A stretch of 64,000 bases of DNA from Pseudomonas sp. GD03919. Its GTDB lineage: Bacteria > Pseudomonadota > Gammaproteobacteria > Pseudomonadales > Pseudomonadaceae. The stretch spans positions 1,612,001 through 1,676,000 of the forward strand of contig NZ_CP104582.1 in the NCBI RefSeq assembly GCF_029814935.1, in the 5' to 3' direction. This document shows positions 1 through 12,286 of this stretch, in pieces. Each line of letters starts with the position of its first letter. Position 1 is the stretch's first letter. A model generated the notes under the pieces. That model made no database searches and was not told where the DNA came from. It worked only from the letters and a program-made list of their open reading frames with translations. The position numbers and the translations under genes were made by a program.

Positions 1-2
1 GC

Positions 3-93
3 GGACTCCTCCTCTCTACAGCGTTTGTCGGTGACCCTTCTCAGGTATAGACAATCTGGCACATTGCGATGCCGTCCGTGGGAGGAGGAGTCC
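3..93. repeat. 12-bp inverted repeat at window start
   Basis: GGACTCCTCCTC at 3-14 recurs as its exact reverse complement at 82-93. The arms are 67 bases apart, so an RNA hairpin would have a large loop. No gene is recognised in 1-230, which probably lies downstream of a gene outside the window. Confidence 0.4.
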
Positions 94-102
94 ATCCCAT
101 CA

Positions 103-153
103 GATGAAATCCGGGGCGATCAGGTGCCGGCCCCGGATTTCATCCGGGCTACG
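103..153. repeat. REP-like palindrome (GTAGCCCGGATG family, 5' truncated)
   Basis: Perfect 14-bp arms GATGAAATCCGGGG (103-116) and its complement (131-144) are followed by the family end CCGGGCTAC. Six other full or half copies of this family occur in the window. The left GTAGCCCG end is missing here. Confidence 0.75.
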
Positions 154-256
154 CAATCACGGGTTTCGATACCGGCTGGTCAGCCTGCGGAGATTTTTTC
201 CCGCGGCGTGCTCCAGGTGATGATCTGCGATTAAACTGCGCCTTTCCGACGCTTTC

Positions 257-323
257 TGTCGCTTCGACGAAAACCCGTGGAAAACCCGGGGTGGCGCTGT
301 AAGAAGTTGTCGCATGGCGACAA
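257..323 (+). promoter_or_regulatory. Candidate ArgR operator of the aru operon
   Basis: Two exact matches to the Pseudomonas ArgR half-site pattern TGTCGC-N8-AA lie at 257-272 and 308-323, in the same orientation and 51 bp apart. They end 100 bases before aruC. In P. aeruginosa ArgR with arginine activates this operon, so the position fits known biology. Activation in this organism is inferred. A possible -10 (TACAAT, 345-350) follows, but no convincing -35 was seen. Confidence 0.6.
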
Positions 324-335
324 TGCCAGCCCTGA

Positions 336-1643
<1,308 letters not shown>

Positions 1644-1718
1644 GTGTTTGCAGGCTATGGCAGGCTTCCTGCTGCTGTCAGCCTGACACTGGCCATAAAC
1701 CTTTGAAGGAGTGACTCC

Positions 1719-2735
1719 ATGCTGGTGATGCGCCCTGCGCAAATGGCAGACCTGGCTCATGTGCAGCGTCTGGCGGCTGACAGCCCGGTCGGCGTCACTT
1801 CGCTGCCCGATGACGCGGAGCGCCTGGGTGACAAGATCGTCGCATCGGAGTCGTCTTTCTCTGCCGAAGTCAGCTTCAACGGCGAGGAAACCTACTTCTT
1901 CGTCCTCGAGGACACGGCCAGCGGGCGATTGGTCGGCTGCTCCGGCATCGTCGCGTCCGCCGGTTATTCCGAGCCGTTCTACAGCTTTCGCAACGAAACC
2001 TTCGTGCATCATTCGCGCGAGTTGAAGATCCATAACAAGATTCACGTCTTGTCGCTGTGTCATGACCTCACCGGCAACAGCCTGCTCACCAGTTTCTATG
2101 TCGAGCGACCGCTGGTATCGACCGTGTTCGCCGAGCTCAATTCTCGTGGTCGCCTGCTGTTCATGGCCAGTCACCCTGAGCGTTTCGCCGACGCCGTGGT
2201 GGTGGAAATCGTCGGCCATAGCGACGAGAACGGTGATTCGCCGTTCTGGGACGCGGTGGGGCGCAATTTCTTCGACATGAACTATGCCGAGGCCGAACGC
2301 CTCTGCGGGCTGAAGAGTCGCACCTTCCTCGCCGAGCTGATGCCGCATTACCCGATTTATGTGCCGCTGCTCTCGGACGAGGCGCAGGAGGCCATGGGCC
2401 AGGTGCACCCGCGTGCGCAGATCACCTTTGACATCCTCATGCGCGAAGGCTTCGAGACCGATCACTACATCGACATCTTCGACGGTGGCCCGACCCTGCA
2501 TGCGCGCACCTCGGGCATCCGCAGCATCGCGCAGAGCCGCCTGGTGCCGGTGCGAATCGGCGAGGCCGAAAGCGTGGGGCGCCAGTACCTGGTCAGCAAT
2601 GGCCAATTGCAGGATTTTCGCGCCATCGTTGCCGATCTTGACTGGGTGCCGGGCAAGCCTGTGACCCTCAGTGCCGAAGCTGCCGAAATACTGGGCGTGG
2701 GCGAGGGCGGCAGTGTCAGGTTGGTGGCGGTTTGA
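1719..2735 (+). CDS. aruF: Arginine/ornithine N-succinyltransferase, alpha subunit AruF
   Basis: This is one of two related subunits that transfer succinyl from succinyl-CoA to arginine or ornithine, the first AST step. The 338-residue protein belongs to the AstA family (GNAT-like fold). Its N-terminus MLVMRPAQMADL and the VHPRAQITFDILMREGF block match the subunit encoded by the next gene. Start: GAAGGAG lies 7-8 bases upstream of the ATG. It lies 75 bases after aruC. The split alpha/beta arrangement is the Pseudomonas form; E. coli has a single astA. The alpha assignment rests on being the first of the pair, as in P. aeruginosa. Confidence 0.93.
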   Translation: MLVMRPAQMADLAHVQRLAADSPVGVTSLPDDAERLGDKIVASESSFSAEVSFNGEETYFFVLEDTASGRLVGCSGIVASAGYSEPFYSFRNETFVHHSRELKIHNKIHVLSLCHDLTGNSLLTSFYVERPLVSTVFAELNSRGRLLFMASHPERFADAVVVEIVGHSDENGDSPFWDAVGRNFFDMNYAEAERLCGLKSRTFLAELMPHYPIYVPLLSDEAQEAMGQVHPRAQITFDILMREGFETDHYIDIFDGGPTLHARTSGIRSIAQSRLVPVRIGEAESVGRQYLVSNGQLQDFRAIVADLDWVPGKPVTLSAEAAEILGVGEGGSVRLVAV

Positions 2736-2824
2736 ATCCAGGCGACACGCTGCAACTGACAAGCCTTTGCGGCTGCTGACCTGTGGCTTGTGGCTTGATG
2801 CTAATAGCTGATCCGGAGGATCAC

Positions 2825-3841
2825 ATGATTGTTCGTCCCGTGCGCAGCGCCGACTTGCCGGCGCTGATCGACCTGGCTCGCAGCACCGGCGCCGGCCTGA
2901 CCACGCTGCCGGCCAACGAGGAGCGCCTGGCGCAGCGGGTCGGCTGGGCGGAGAAGGCCTTTCGCGGCGAGGCCGAGCGTGCCGATGCCGACTACCTGTT
3001 CGTCCTCGAAGACGACGCCGGCAAGGTGGTGGGGATTTCCGCGGTGGCGGGCGCTGTCGGCCTGCGTGAGCCCTGGTACAACTACCGGGTCGGTTTGACT
3101 GTCACCGCCTCGCAGGAGCTGGAGATCCATCGGCAGATTCCGACCCTGTTCATGGCCAATGACCTGACCGGCAACAGCGAGCTGTGCTCGCTGTTCCTGC
3201 ATGCCGATCACCGCAGCGGTCTCAACGGCCGCCTGCTGTCCAAGGCGCGCTTTCTGTTCATCGCCGAGTTTCGTGAGCTGTTCGGCGACAAGGTCATCGC
3301 CGAGATGCGCGGCATGTCCGATGAAAGCGGCCGTTCGCCGTTCTGGGAAAGCCTCGGCCGGCACTTCTTCAAGATGGAGTTCTCTCAGGCCGACTACCTC
3401 ACCGGGGTTGGCAACAAGGCCTTCATCGCCGAGCTGATGCCCAAGTTCCCGCTCTACACCTGCTTCCTCTCCGAGGATGCGCGTGCGGTGATCGGGCGCG
3501 TGCATCCGGACACAGAGCCCGCATTGGCCATGCTCAAGGCCGAGGGTTTCAGCTATCAGGGTTATGTCGACATCTTCGATGCGGGGCCGGCGATCGAGGC
3601 GGAAACCGCGAAGATCCGTGCGGTACGTGACAGCCAGCAACTGGTGCTGGCCATCGGCACGCCAGGTGACGATGCCGTGCCCTATCTGGTGCATAACCGC
3701 AAATGCTACGACTGCCGCATCACTGCGGCGCCGGCGCGGGTAGCGGCCGGTACGCTGGTGGTCGCGCCGCAGACAGCCAAGCGCCTGCGTTTGTCCGCAG
3801 GTGACCTGGTGCGGGCCGTACCGTTGGCGGTCGGCCACTGA
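2825..3841 (+). CDS. aruG: Arginine N-succinyltransferase, beta subunit AruG
   Basis: This is the second subunit of the heteromeric succinyltransferase. The 338-residue protein begins MIVRPVRSADLPALIDLA, parallel to AruF and to E. coli AstA. The shared RSPFWESLGRHFF and AELMPKFPLY blocks show that aruF and aruG are paralogues of equal length. The ATG at 2825 has CGGAGGA just upstream; an earlier in-frame start at 2783 would add 14 residues without family support. It sits 89 bases after aruF and 57 bases before aruD. Confidence 0.93.
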   Translation: MIVRPVRSADLPALIDLARSTGAGLTTLPANEERLAQRVGWAEKAFRGEAERADADYLFVLEDDAGKVVGISAVAGAVGLREPWYNYRVGLTVTASQELEIHRQIPTLFMANDLTGNSELCSLFLHADHRSGLNGRLLSKARFLFIAEFRELFGDKVIAEMRGMSDESGRSPFWESLGRHFFKMEFSQADYLTGVGNKAFIAELMPKFPLYTCFLSEDARAVIGRVHPDTEPALAMLKAEGFSYQGYVDIFDAGPAIEAETAKIRAVRDSQQLVLAIGTPGDDAVPYLVHNRKCYDCRITAAPARVAAGTLVVAPQTAKRLRLSAGDLVRAVPLAVGH

Positions 3842-3853
3842 GAGATTGTGTAG

Positions 3854-5361
<1,508 letters not shown>

Positions 5362-5362
<1 letters not shown>

Positions 5363-6708
5363 TGGCCGCCTATGAAATGAATTTCGATGGCCTGGTCGGG
5401 CCGACGCATAACTACGGCGGCCTGTCCTACGGCAACGTCGCCTCGCAGAGCAACAGCCAGGCCGTGTCGAACCCCCGGGAAGCAGCCAGGCAGGGTTTGG
5501 CGAAAATGAAGGCGTTGATGGACATGGGCTTCAAGCAGGGCGTATTGGCCCCGCAGGAGCGTCCCGCCGTCGCTGAATTGCGGCGCCTGGGTTTTACCGG
5601 CAGCGATGCCGAGGTGATCCAGCGCGCTGCCCGCGAGGCCATGCCGCTGCTGGTGGCGAGCTGTTCGGCGTCGAGCATGTGGACGGCCAATTCCTGCACC
5701 GTCAGCCCCAGCGCCGATACGGCGGACGGGCGTGTGCACTTCACTGCCGCCAACCTCAACTGCAAGTTCCACCGCAGCATCGAGCACCCGACCACCAGCC
5801 GCGTGTTGCAGGCGATGTTCGCCAATAAGGCGCACTTTGCCCATCATCCGGCGCTGCCGGCGGTGATGCAGTTCGGTGACGAAGGGGCGGCCAACCACAC
5901 GCGCTTCTGCAAAGGTTATGGCGATGCCGGCGTGGAGTTTTTCGTCTACGGGCGCAGCGCCTTCGATACCCGCTATCCGGCGCCGGCGCGCTACCCGGCG
6001 CGACAGACTTTGGAGGCCAGTCAGGCCGTGGCCCGCCTGCACGGGCTGAGCGAGGCGGGCGTGGTCTATGCCCAGCAGAACCCGGCGGTGATCGATCAGG
6101 GCGTGTTCCACAACGATGTGATCGCCGTGGGCAACGGTGAGGTACTGTTCTATCACCAGGACGCCTTCCTTGATAGCGACAAGGTGCTGGCCGAACTGGG
6201 CGACAAGCTGGCACGGCGTGGCGGCAACTTCCAGGCCGTGTGCGTGCCGGGCTCGGCCGTCAGCGTGCAGGACGCGGTGCGCTCCTACCTGTTCAACAGC
6301 CAACTGCTGACGCGCGCCGATGGCAGCATGTTGCTGATCGTGCCGGAAGAGTGCCGCAACAACGCCAGTGTCTGGCGCTACCTGCAGCAATTGACCGCCA
6401 GCGGCGGGCCGATCTGCGAAGTGCGTGTGTTCGACCTCAAGCAGAGCATGCAGAATGGCGGTGGCCCGGCTTGCCTGCGCCTGCGCGTGGCACTCAATGA
6501 ACAGGAGCTGGCGGCGGTCAATCCAGGTGTGGTGATGAGCGACGCGTTGCACGACACCCTGGTGGCCTGGGTCGACAAGCATTACCGCGACCGCCTCAGC
6601 GAAGCCGATCTGGCCGACCCGCAATTGCTCACCGAATGCCGCACGGCATTGGATGAACTGACGCAGATCCTTAAACTGGGCTCGGTCTATCCTTTCCAGA
6701 TAGCCTGA
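5362..6708 (+). CDS. aruB: N-succinylarginine dihydrolase AruB
   Basis: This enzyme hydrolyses N2-succinylarginine to succinylornithine, two ammonia and CO2, the second AST step. The 448-residue protein begins [20 protein letters not shown], the AstB signature. It belongs to the amidinotransferase-fold superfamily, and the likely cysteine nucleophile is in [15 protein letters not shown] 5362 overlaps the aruD stop; a GTG one codon earlier is less likely. The gene order D-B is as in P. aeruginosa. Confidence 0.94.
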
Positions 6709-6735
6709 ACCTGAACCGCGATTCCCGGAGATTTT

Positions 6736-7014
6736 ATGAGCGACGCGCTGCAACTGATTCTTGAAGACACCGACGGCACCCAACTGGAAACCTCCTGCAG
6801 CCGCTTTGCCGTGGTCTGGCAGGGCAAGGAATTGTGGGTACAGGCCGTTGGCGATCAGTTGCTGATCGGTGTCGACGTGGAGGAGGGCGATACCGAGTAC
6901 GCCAATTTGCTGCTGCGTCCGCAGGCCACCAATCTGGTCAGCCTGCAGCTGGAGATGGAGCCGGCGCTGGCCGATGAAAACGATCACGTTCATGGCCCGG
7001 ACTGCAATCACTGA
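6736..7014 (+). CDS. Conserved small acidic protein of the aru operon
   Basis: This 92-residue protein has no signal peptide or membrane segment. It starts MSDALQLILEDTDG and ends HVHGPDCNH, a short His/Cys tail that could bind metal. It lies between aruB (27 bases) and aruE (91 bases), and P. aeruginosa carries an uncharacterised gene at the same place. Some databases label similar proteins 'topoisomerase II', but nothing here supports that. An accessory role in arginine catabolism is only inferred from position. The gene itself is likely real: it has a Shine-Dalgarno and sits in an operon. Confidence 0.8.
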   Translation: MSDALQLILEDTDGTQLETSCSRFAVVWQGKELWVQAVGDQLLIGVDVEEGDTEYANLLLRPQATNLVSLQLEMEPALADENDHVHGPDCNH

Positions 7015-7023
7015 TTGAAGCTT

Positions 7024-7078
7024 GCCGGGTGGGTCGTTGTTGGTGGGCTGAAGCGCAGCGCCGCCCGGCCCACCCTAC
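7024..7078. repeat. REP-like palindrome (GTAGGGTGGGC type)
   Basis: GGTGGGC (7042-7048) pairs with GCCCACC (7068-7074), and the element ends in CACCCTACG. It fills the gap between the 92-aa gene and aruE and resembles the better-formed copy at 31250-31299. Confidence 0.5.
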
Positions 7079-7105
7079 GAAAATGCTGCGAACCAAGGAG
7101 TGCCC

Positions 7106-8119
7106 ATGCTTGCCCTCGGCAAACTGCTTGAACTGACCCTGGCCGGCCATGAGCCGTCGGCGAAGATTCAACTGACGCCCGATGGCACGCGTCTTCGCTG
7201 GCTGGATGAAGGCGCGCTGGAGGTGACCCCGCCAGCCGCGCGCGACAACGGCCTCGACCTGCTGCTGTCGGCCGGCGTCCATGGCAACGAAACCGCTCCC
7301 ATCGAACTGCTCGACCGCCTGTTGCGTGGCATTGCGCGCAACGAGCTGCATCCGGCTGCACGCATTCTCTTTCTGTTCGGCAACCCCGAGGCCATGCGCC
7401 GCGGTGAGCGCTATGTCGAGCAGGACCTTAACCGCCTGTTCAGCGGTCGTCACGAGCAATCCAGTGGCTTCGAGGCCATCAGGGCCTGCGATCTGGAGCA
7501 TCTGGCCGTCAACTTCTTCGGCAAGGACACCGGCCGCACGCGCCTGCATTACGACCTGCATACCGCCATTCGTGCCTCGAAGATCGAGCAGTTCGCCCTC
7601 TATCCATGGCAGGAGGGCCGCGCGCATTCTCGCCGCGAGCTGGAGCGCCTGCGCGCTGCCGGTATCGAGGCGGTGCTGCTGCAGAACAAGGCCTCGACCA
7701 CCTTCAGTGCCTACACCTACGCGCAGCTTGGTGCCGAAGCCTTCACCCTGGAGTTGGGCAAGGCCCGTGCCTTCGGACAGAACGAACTGGTCAATCTCGA
7801 TCTATTGGAGAACGCGCTGCATGCGCTGATCGAAGGGCGCGAGGTGATCAGCGGCGAGCCCACGCTCGATGGCATGCAGCTGTTTGCGGTCTCGCGTGAA
7901 GTCATCAAGCACAGCGACAGCTTCCAGTTGCACCTGCCGGCGGATATCGAGAACTTCACCGAGCTGGCGCCCGGCTACCTGCTGGCTGAGGATATCGCCG
8001 ATACCCGCTGGATCGTGGAGGAGCGGGGCGCGCGGATCATTTTCCCCAATCCCAAGGTCAGCAACGGCCTGCGCGCCGCGATCCTGATCGTCCCCGACGA
8101 TGGCGCCGGTCTGGCGTAG
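7106..8119 (+). CDS. aruE: Succinylglutamate desuccinylase AruE
   Basis: This zinc hydrolase performs the last AST step, N-succinylglutamate to glutamate and succinate. The ~337-residue protein belongs to the AstE/aspartoacylase family. The zinc ligands are in [11 protein letters not shown] (H-x-x-E) and the later histidine in HYDLHTAIR. The ATG at 7106 has AAGGAG 5 bases upstream; a GTG at 7100 is in frame but overlaps that ribosome site. The TAG stop lies inside the palindromic repeat that follows, GTAGCCCGGATG. This is the last gene of the operon. Confidence 0.93.
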   Translation: MLALGKLLELTLAGHEPSAKIQLTPDGTRLRWLDEGALEVTPPAARDNGLDLLLSAGVHGNETAPIELLDRLLRGIARNELHPAARILFLFGNPEAMRRGERYVEQDLNRLFSGRHEQSSGFEAIRACDLEHLAVNFFGKDTGRTRLHYDLHTAIRASKIEQFALYPWQEGRAHSRRELERLRAAGIEAVLLQNKASTTFSAYTYAQLGAEAFTLELGKARAFGQNELVNLDLLENALHALIEGREVISGEPTLDGMQLFAVSREVIKHSDSFQLHLPADIENFTELAPGYLLAEDIADTRWIVEERGARIIFPNPKVSNGLRAAILIVPDDGAGLA

Positions 8120-8175
8120 CCCGGATGCAATCCGGGGATGACCGGCACATTTTCCCCGGATTGCATACGGGCTAC
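8116..8175. repeat. REP-like palindrome (GTAGCCCGGATG family)
   Basis: GTAGCCCGGATGCAATCCGG is followed by a 3' arm ending GGGCTAC. There is one mismatch in the right arm (TACGGG for TCCGGG). Its first bases contain the aruE stop codon, so it sits exactly at the operon end and may act as a 3' stabiliser or terminator. Confidence 0.8.
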
Positions 8176-8271
8176 GGTGTCGACAAGTGGCTTTATCGCG
8201 CAACTGTATCTTTCACCGCCCGAGCGACCTCATTAGCATGAGCCTTTCGCCAATTGCCGGGAAAGCCTGTC

Positions 8272-9276
8272 ATGCACCTGATCGACCTGCGTAGCGACAC
8301 CGTCACTCAACCTACCGCCGCCATGCGCGAGGCCATGCTGACGGCTGAACTGGGCGATGACGTGTATGGCGAAGACCCCACGGTCAATCATCTGGAATCC
8401 TGGCTGGCCAATGAGCTGGGTTTCGCGGCGGCGCTATTCGTGCCCACCGGCACCATGAGCAACCTACTCGGCCTGATGGCCCACTGCGAGCGCGGTGACG
8501 AGTACATCGTCGGCCAGCAGGCGCACACCTATAAATACGAAGGTGGCGGTGCCGCCGTGCTCGGTTCCATCCAGCCACAGCCAATCGAAGGCGAGGTCGA
8601 CGGCTCGCTGGATCTGGCCAAGGTCGAAGCGGCGATCAAGCAGGACGACTTCCACTTCGCCCGTACTCGCCTGCTGGCGCTGGAAAACACCATGCAGGGC
8701 AAGGTGCTGCCGCTCGATTATCTGGCCGCCGCGCGTGAGTTGACGCAGCGCCGTGGTCTGAGCCTGCATCTGGATGGCGCACGTTTGTACAACGCAGCGG
8801 TCAAGCTCGGGGTGCCGGCGCGTGAGATCACCCAGTATTTCGACTCGGTGTCGGTGTGCCTGTCCAAGGGGCTCGGTGCGCCGGTCGGTTCGGTGCTGTG
8901 CGGCAGCGCGGCGCTGATCGGCAAGGCGCGTCGTCTGCGCAAGATGGTCGGCGGCGGTATGCGCCAGGCCGGGGTATTAGCGGCAGCGGGGCTGTATGCG
9001 CTGCAGCATCAGGTCGAGCGCCTGGCCGAGGATCACGCCAAGGCCGCGCATCTGGGCGAGGCGCTGGCCGGGCTGGGCTACAGCGTCGAGCCGGTGCAGA
9101 CCAACATGGTCTACGTACAGCTCGGCGAGCGTGCCGGGCAGATCAAGGCCTTTATGGCCGAACGCGGCATCGTCGTCAGTGCGGCGCCGCGCCTGCGTCT
9201 GGTCACTCATCTGGACGTCAGCGCCGAGCAAATCGAGCAGGTGATCGAGGCGTTCGCCGCTTTCCGCTCTCATTGA
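8272..9276 (+). CDS. ltaE: Low-specificity L-threonine aldolase
   Basis: This PLP enzyme of fold type I cleaves L-threonine and L-allo-threonine to glycine and acetaldehyde. The 334-residue protein starts [14 protein letters not shown], typical of the family. The PLP lysine is in [13 protein letters not shown], and [13 protein letters not shown] carries the aspartate that contacts the cofactor. The ATG at 8272 fits the family start; an in-frame start at 8254 would add six unlikely residues. It is separated from the aru operon by a palindromic repeat and is probably expressed on its own. Confidence 0.92.
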   Translation: MHLIDLRSDTVTQPTAAMREAMLTAELGDDVYGEDPTVNHLESWLANELGFAAALFVPTGTMSNLLGLMAHCERGDEYIVGQQAHTYKYEGGGAAVLGSIQPQPIEGEVDGSLDLAKVEAAIKQDDFHFARTRLLALENTMQGKVLPLDYLAAARELTQRRGLSLHLDGARLYNAAVKLGVPAREITQYFDSVSVCLSKGLGAPVGSVLCGSAALIGKARRLRKMVGGGMRQAGVLAAAGLYALQHQVERLAEDHAKAAHLGEALAGLGYSVEPVQTNMVYVQLGERAGQIKAFMAERGIVVSAAPRLRLVTHLDVSAEQIEQVIEAFAAFRSH

Positions 9277-9342
9277 GCAAGATGCCGGCAGTTCATAGCT
9301 GTCGGCTATCAACAAGGTACTAGCCGCAGGCGACAGGCCCGA

Positions 9343-9348
9343 TATAAT
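9343..9348 (+). promoter_or_regulatory. Possible -10 element of alaS
   Basis: A perfect TATAAT at 9343-9348 lies ~210 bases before alaS. No good -35 is seen 16-18 bases upstream. If used, the alaS leader RNA would contain the whole repeat element at 9368-9507. Confidence 0.4.
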
Positions 9349-9367
9349 GCGGCCCTTTGCAGACTGC

Positions 9368-9507
9368 GTGAAAACTACTGCACTCGGTCATGCTGCGTTA
9401 AAAACCGGCTCGTGCGCGAGTCCGATCAGAATGCTCATTTACAACTCGTAAACTGCGCTTCCTCGCCGGTTTTTGCCTTGCCTGACCTTCGCTCGCTACG
9501 TTTTCAC
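9368..9507 (-). repeat. ~140-bp dispersed element with terminal inverted repeats (copy A)
   Basis: The element is bounded by GTGAAAAC (9368-9375) and its complement GTTTTCAC (9500-9507). Its reverse complement matches the element at 14467-14589 in order: GTAGCGAGCGAAGG, AGGCAAGGC, AAGCGCAGTTTA, TAAATGAGCATT and GCAGTAG. It has no open reading frame of note. It lies in the alaS leader. Confidence 0.75.
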
Positions 9508-9559
9508 TTTGTCTGCTTCGCCGGCTTTGCCGTGGCCGCCTGATTCCGTGGATATCCCT

Positions 9560-12184
9560 ATGAAAAGCGCAGAAATCCGTGAAGCCTTCCTGAGCTTCTT
9601 CGAAGAAAAAGGGCACACCCGTGTCGCTTCCAGCTCGCTGATTCCGGCGAACGACCCGACCCTGCTGTTCACCAACGCGGGTATGAACCAGTTCAAGGAC
9701 TGCTTCCTCGGTTTGGAAAAGCGCGCCTATACCCGCGCCACCACCAGCCAGAAGTGCGTGCGTGCCGGCGGCAAGCACAACGACCTGGAAAACGTCGGCT
9801 ACACCGCACGTCACCACACCTTCTTCGAAATGCTGGGCAACTTCAGCTTCGGCGACTATTTCAAACGTGATGCCATCCATTACGCCTGGGAATTCCTGAC
9901 CTCCGAGAAGTGGCTGAACCTGCCCAAGGAAAAGCTCTGGGTCACCGTCTACGCAACCGATGACGAGGCCTACGATATCTGGACCAAGGAAGTCGGCATC
10001 CCCACCGAGCGCATGATCCGCATCGGCGACAACAAGGGCGCGCCCTATGCGTCCGACAACTTCTGGGCGATGGGCGACACTGGCCCGTGCGGCCCGTGCA
10101 CCGAGATCTTCTTCGACCATGGCGAGCACATCTGGGGCGGCCCACCCGGCAGCCCGGAAGAAGATGGCGACCGCTACATCGAGATCTGGAACAACGTCTT
10201 CATGCAGTTCAACCGCACTGCGGACGGCGTATTGCACCCGCTGCCGGCGCCGAGCGTGGACACCGGTATGGGCCTTGAGCGCATCAGCGCCGTGCTGCAG
10301 CACGTCAACTCGAACTACGAGATCGACCTGTTCCAGAACCTGCTGGCCGCTTCGGCCAAGGCCATCGGTTGCGCCAATGAAGGTCAGGCCTCGCTGAAAG
10401 TGGTCGCCGACCATATCCGTTCCTGCAGCTTCCTGATCGCCGACGGCGTGACCCCGTCCAACGAAGGCCGTGGCTACGTGCTGCGCCGCATCGTGCGTCG
10501 CGCCTGCCGCCACGGCAACAAGCTGGGCGCCAAGGGCAGCTTCTTTTACCAGATCGTCGCTGCGCTGGTGGCCGAGATGGGCGAAGCTTTCCCTGAACTC
10601 AAGCAGCAGCAGGCGCACATCGAGCGCGTGCTGAAGACCGAAGAAGAGCAGTTCGCCAAGACCCTGGAGCAGGGCCTAAAGATCCTCGAGCAGGACCTGG
10701 CTGGCCTGCAGGGCTCGGTTATCCCGGGCGATGTCGTGTTCAAGCTGTACGACACTTACGGTTTCCCGGTCGACCTGACTGCCGACATCGCCCGCGAGCG
10801 CGAGCTGTCGGTGGATGAGGAAGGCTTCGAGCGTGAAATGGAAGCGCAGCGCGAGCGCGCCCGCTCCGCCAGCGCCTTCGGCATGGACTACAACGCCCTG
10901 GTCAAGGTCGACGCCGACACGCGCTTCCTCGGCTATGAAGGCACCAGCGGCAGCGGCAAGATCATTGCCCTGTTCAAGGCTGGCACTGCCGTCGACAGCC
11001 TCGCCGAAGGCGAGGAGGGCGTGGTGGTGCTGGATCAGACCCCGTTCTACGCCGAGTCCGGTGGCCAGATCGGCGACTGCGGCTATCTGGAAGGTGCAGG
11101 CGTGCGTTTCGACGTGCGCGATACCACCAAGGCTGGCGGCGCCTTCCTGCACCACGGCGTGGTCACCAAGGGCGGCCTCTCCGTCGGTACCAGCGTCAAG
11201 GCCGAGGTCGAGGCCGAGGTGCGCCAGGCTACTGCGCTGAACCACTCGGCGACTCACCTGCTGCACGCCGCGCTGCGTCAGGTGCTGGGCGATCACGTGC
11301 AGCAGAAGGGCTCGCTGGTCGACAGTCAGCGCCTGCGCTTCGACTTCAGCCACTTCGAGGCGATCAAGCCCGAGCAACTGAAGCAACTGGAAGACATCGT
11401 CAACGCCGAGATTCGCAAGAACTCCAAGGTCGAGACCGAAGAAACCGATATCGAAACCGCCAAGGCCAAGGGTGCCATGGCGCTGTTTGGCGAGAAGTAC
11501 GGCGATCAGGTGCGCGTGCTGAGCATGGGCGGCGACTTCTCCGTCGAGTTGTGCGGCGGTACTCACGTCTCGCGTACCGGCGACATCGGTCTGTTCAAGA
11601 TCGTCAGCGAAGGTGGCGTGGCGGCCGGCGTGCGTCGTATCGAGGCGGTCACCGGTGCAGCCGCGCTGGCTTACCTCAATGGCGCAGAAGAGCAGCTCAA
11701 GGAAGCCGCCTCTCTGGTCAAGGGCAACCGCGACAACGTACTCGACAAACTGTCTGCGCTGATCGAGCGTAACCGCCAACTGGAAAAAGAGCTGGAGCAG
11801 CTCAAGGCCAAGGCTGCCAGCGCCGCGGGTAACGACCTGGCCGGCTCGGCGGTGGACGTGAAGGGCACCAAGGTGCTGGCTGCGCGTCTCGATGGTCTGG
11901 ATGGCAAGGCGCTGCTGGCGCTGGTCGATCAACTGAAGAACAAGCTGGGCAGCGCCGTGATTCTGCTTGGCGGCGTGTTCGACGAGAAGGTGGTGCTGGT
12001 CGCCGGTGTGACCCAGGATCTGACTGCCAAGCTCAAGGCTGGCGACCTGATGCGTCAGGCCGCTGCGGTGGTGGGCGGCAAGGGCGGCGGTCGCCCGGAC
12101 ATGGCTCAGGGCGGCGGCGTTGATGCCGGCAAACTGGATGAAGCCCTGGCTCTGGCCGCTACTCTGGTCGAGCAAGCTTCGTAA
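9560..12184 (+). CDS. alaS: Alanyl-tRNA synthetase
   Basis: This class-II synthetase charges tRNA-Ala in the cytosol. At 874 residues it is full length. In order: the catalytic domain ([15 protein letters not shown]; ~1-240), the tRNA-recognition region, the editing domain with zinc-binding [11 protein letters not shown] and CGGTH (~560-670), a coiled-coil segment near 730-765, and a glycine-rich C-Ala domain ([15 protein letters not shown]). ATG 9560 starts [10 protein letters not shown]; earlier in-frame codons fall in the repeat. It is followed by lysC and rsmA, the conserved Pseudomonas order. Confidence 0.97.
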   Translation: MKSAEIREAFLSFFEEKGHTRVASSSLIPANDPTLLFTNAGMNQFKDCFLGLEKRAYTRATTSQKCVRAGGKHNDLENVGYTARHHTFFEMLGNFSFGDYFKRDAIHYAWEFLTSEKWLNLPKEKLWVTVYATDDEAYDIWTKEVGIPTERMIRIGDNKGAPYASDNFWAMGDTGPCGPCTEIFFDHGEHIWGGPPGSPEEDGDRYIEIWNNVFMQFNRTADGVLHPLPAPSVDTGMGLERISAVLQHVNSNYEIDLFQNLLAASAKAIGCANEGQASLKVVADHIRSCSFLIADGVTPSNEGRGYVLRRIVRRACRHGNKLGAKGSFFYQIVAALVAEMGEAFPELKQQQAHIERVLKTEEEQFAKTLEQGLKILEQDLAGLQGSVIPGDVVFKLYDTYGFPVDLTADIARERELSVDEEGFEREMEAQRERARSASAFGMDYNALVKVDADTRFLGYEGTSGSGKIIALFKAGTAVDSLAEGEEGVVVLDQTPFYAESGGQIGDCGYLEGAGVRFDVRDTTKAGGAFLHHGVVTKGGLSVGTSVKAEVEAEVRQATALNHSATHLLHAALRQVLGDHVQQKGSLVDSQRLRFDFSHFEAIKPEQLKQLEDIVNAEIRKNSKVETEETDIETAKAKGAMALFGEKYGDQVRVLSMGGDFSVELCGGTHVSRTGDIGLFKIVSEGGVAAGVRRIEAVTGAAALAYLNGAEEQLKEAASLVKGNRDNVLDKLSALIERNRQLEKELEQLKAKAASAAGNDLAGSAVDVKGTKVLAARLDGLDGKALLALVDQLKNKLGSAVILLGGVFDEKVVLVAGVTQDLTAKLKAGDLMRQAAAVVGGKGGGRPDMAQGGGVDAGKLDEALALAATLVEQAS

Positions 12185-12286
12185 CGAGCGAGAAAGCGGG
12201 GCCCGCAGTGCGTCCGGCGGGCCTTGGCAGTATGACCCGATGCGGGTTTAATGGGCGCCCTTCGAGGATTCAGGCGGCTTTTTGAA

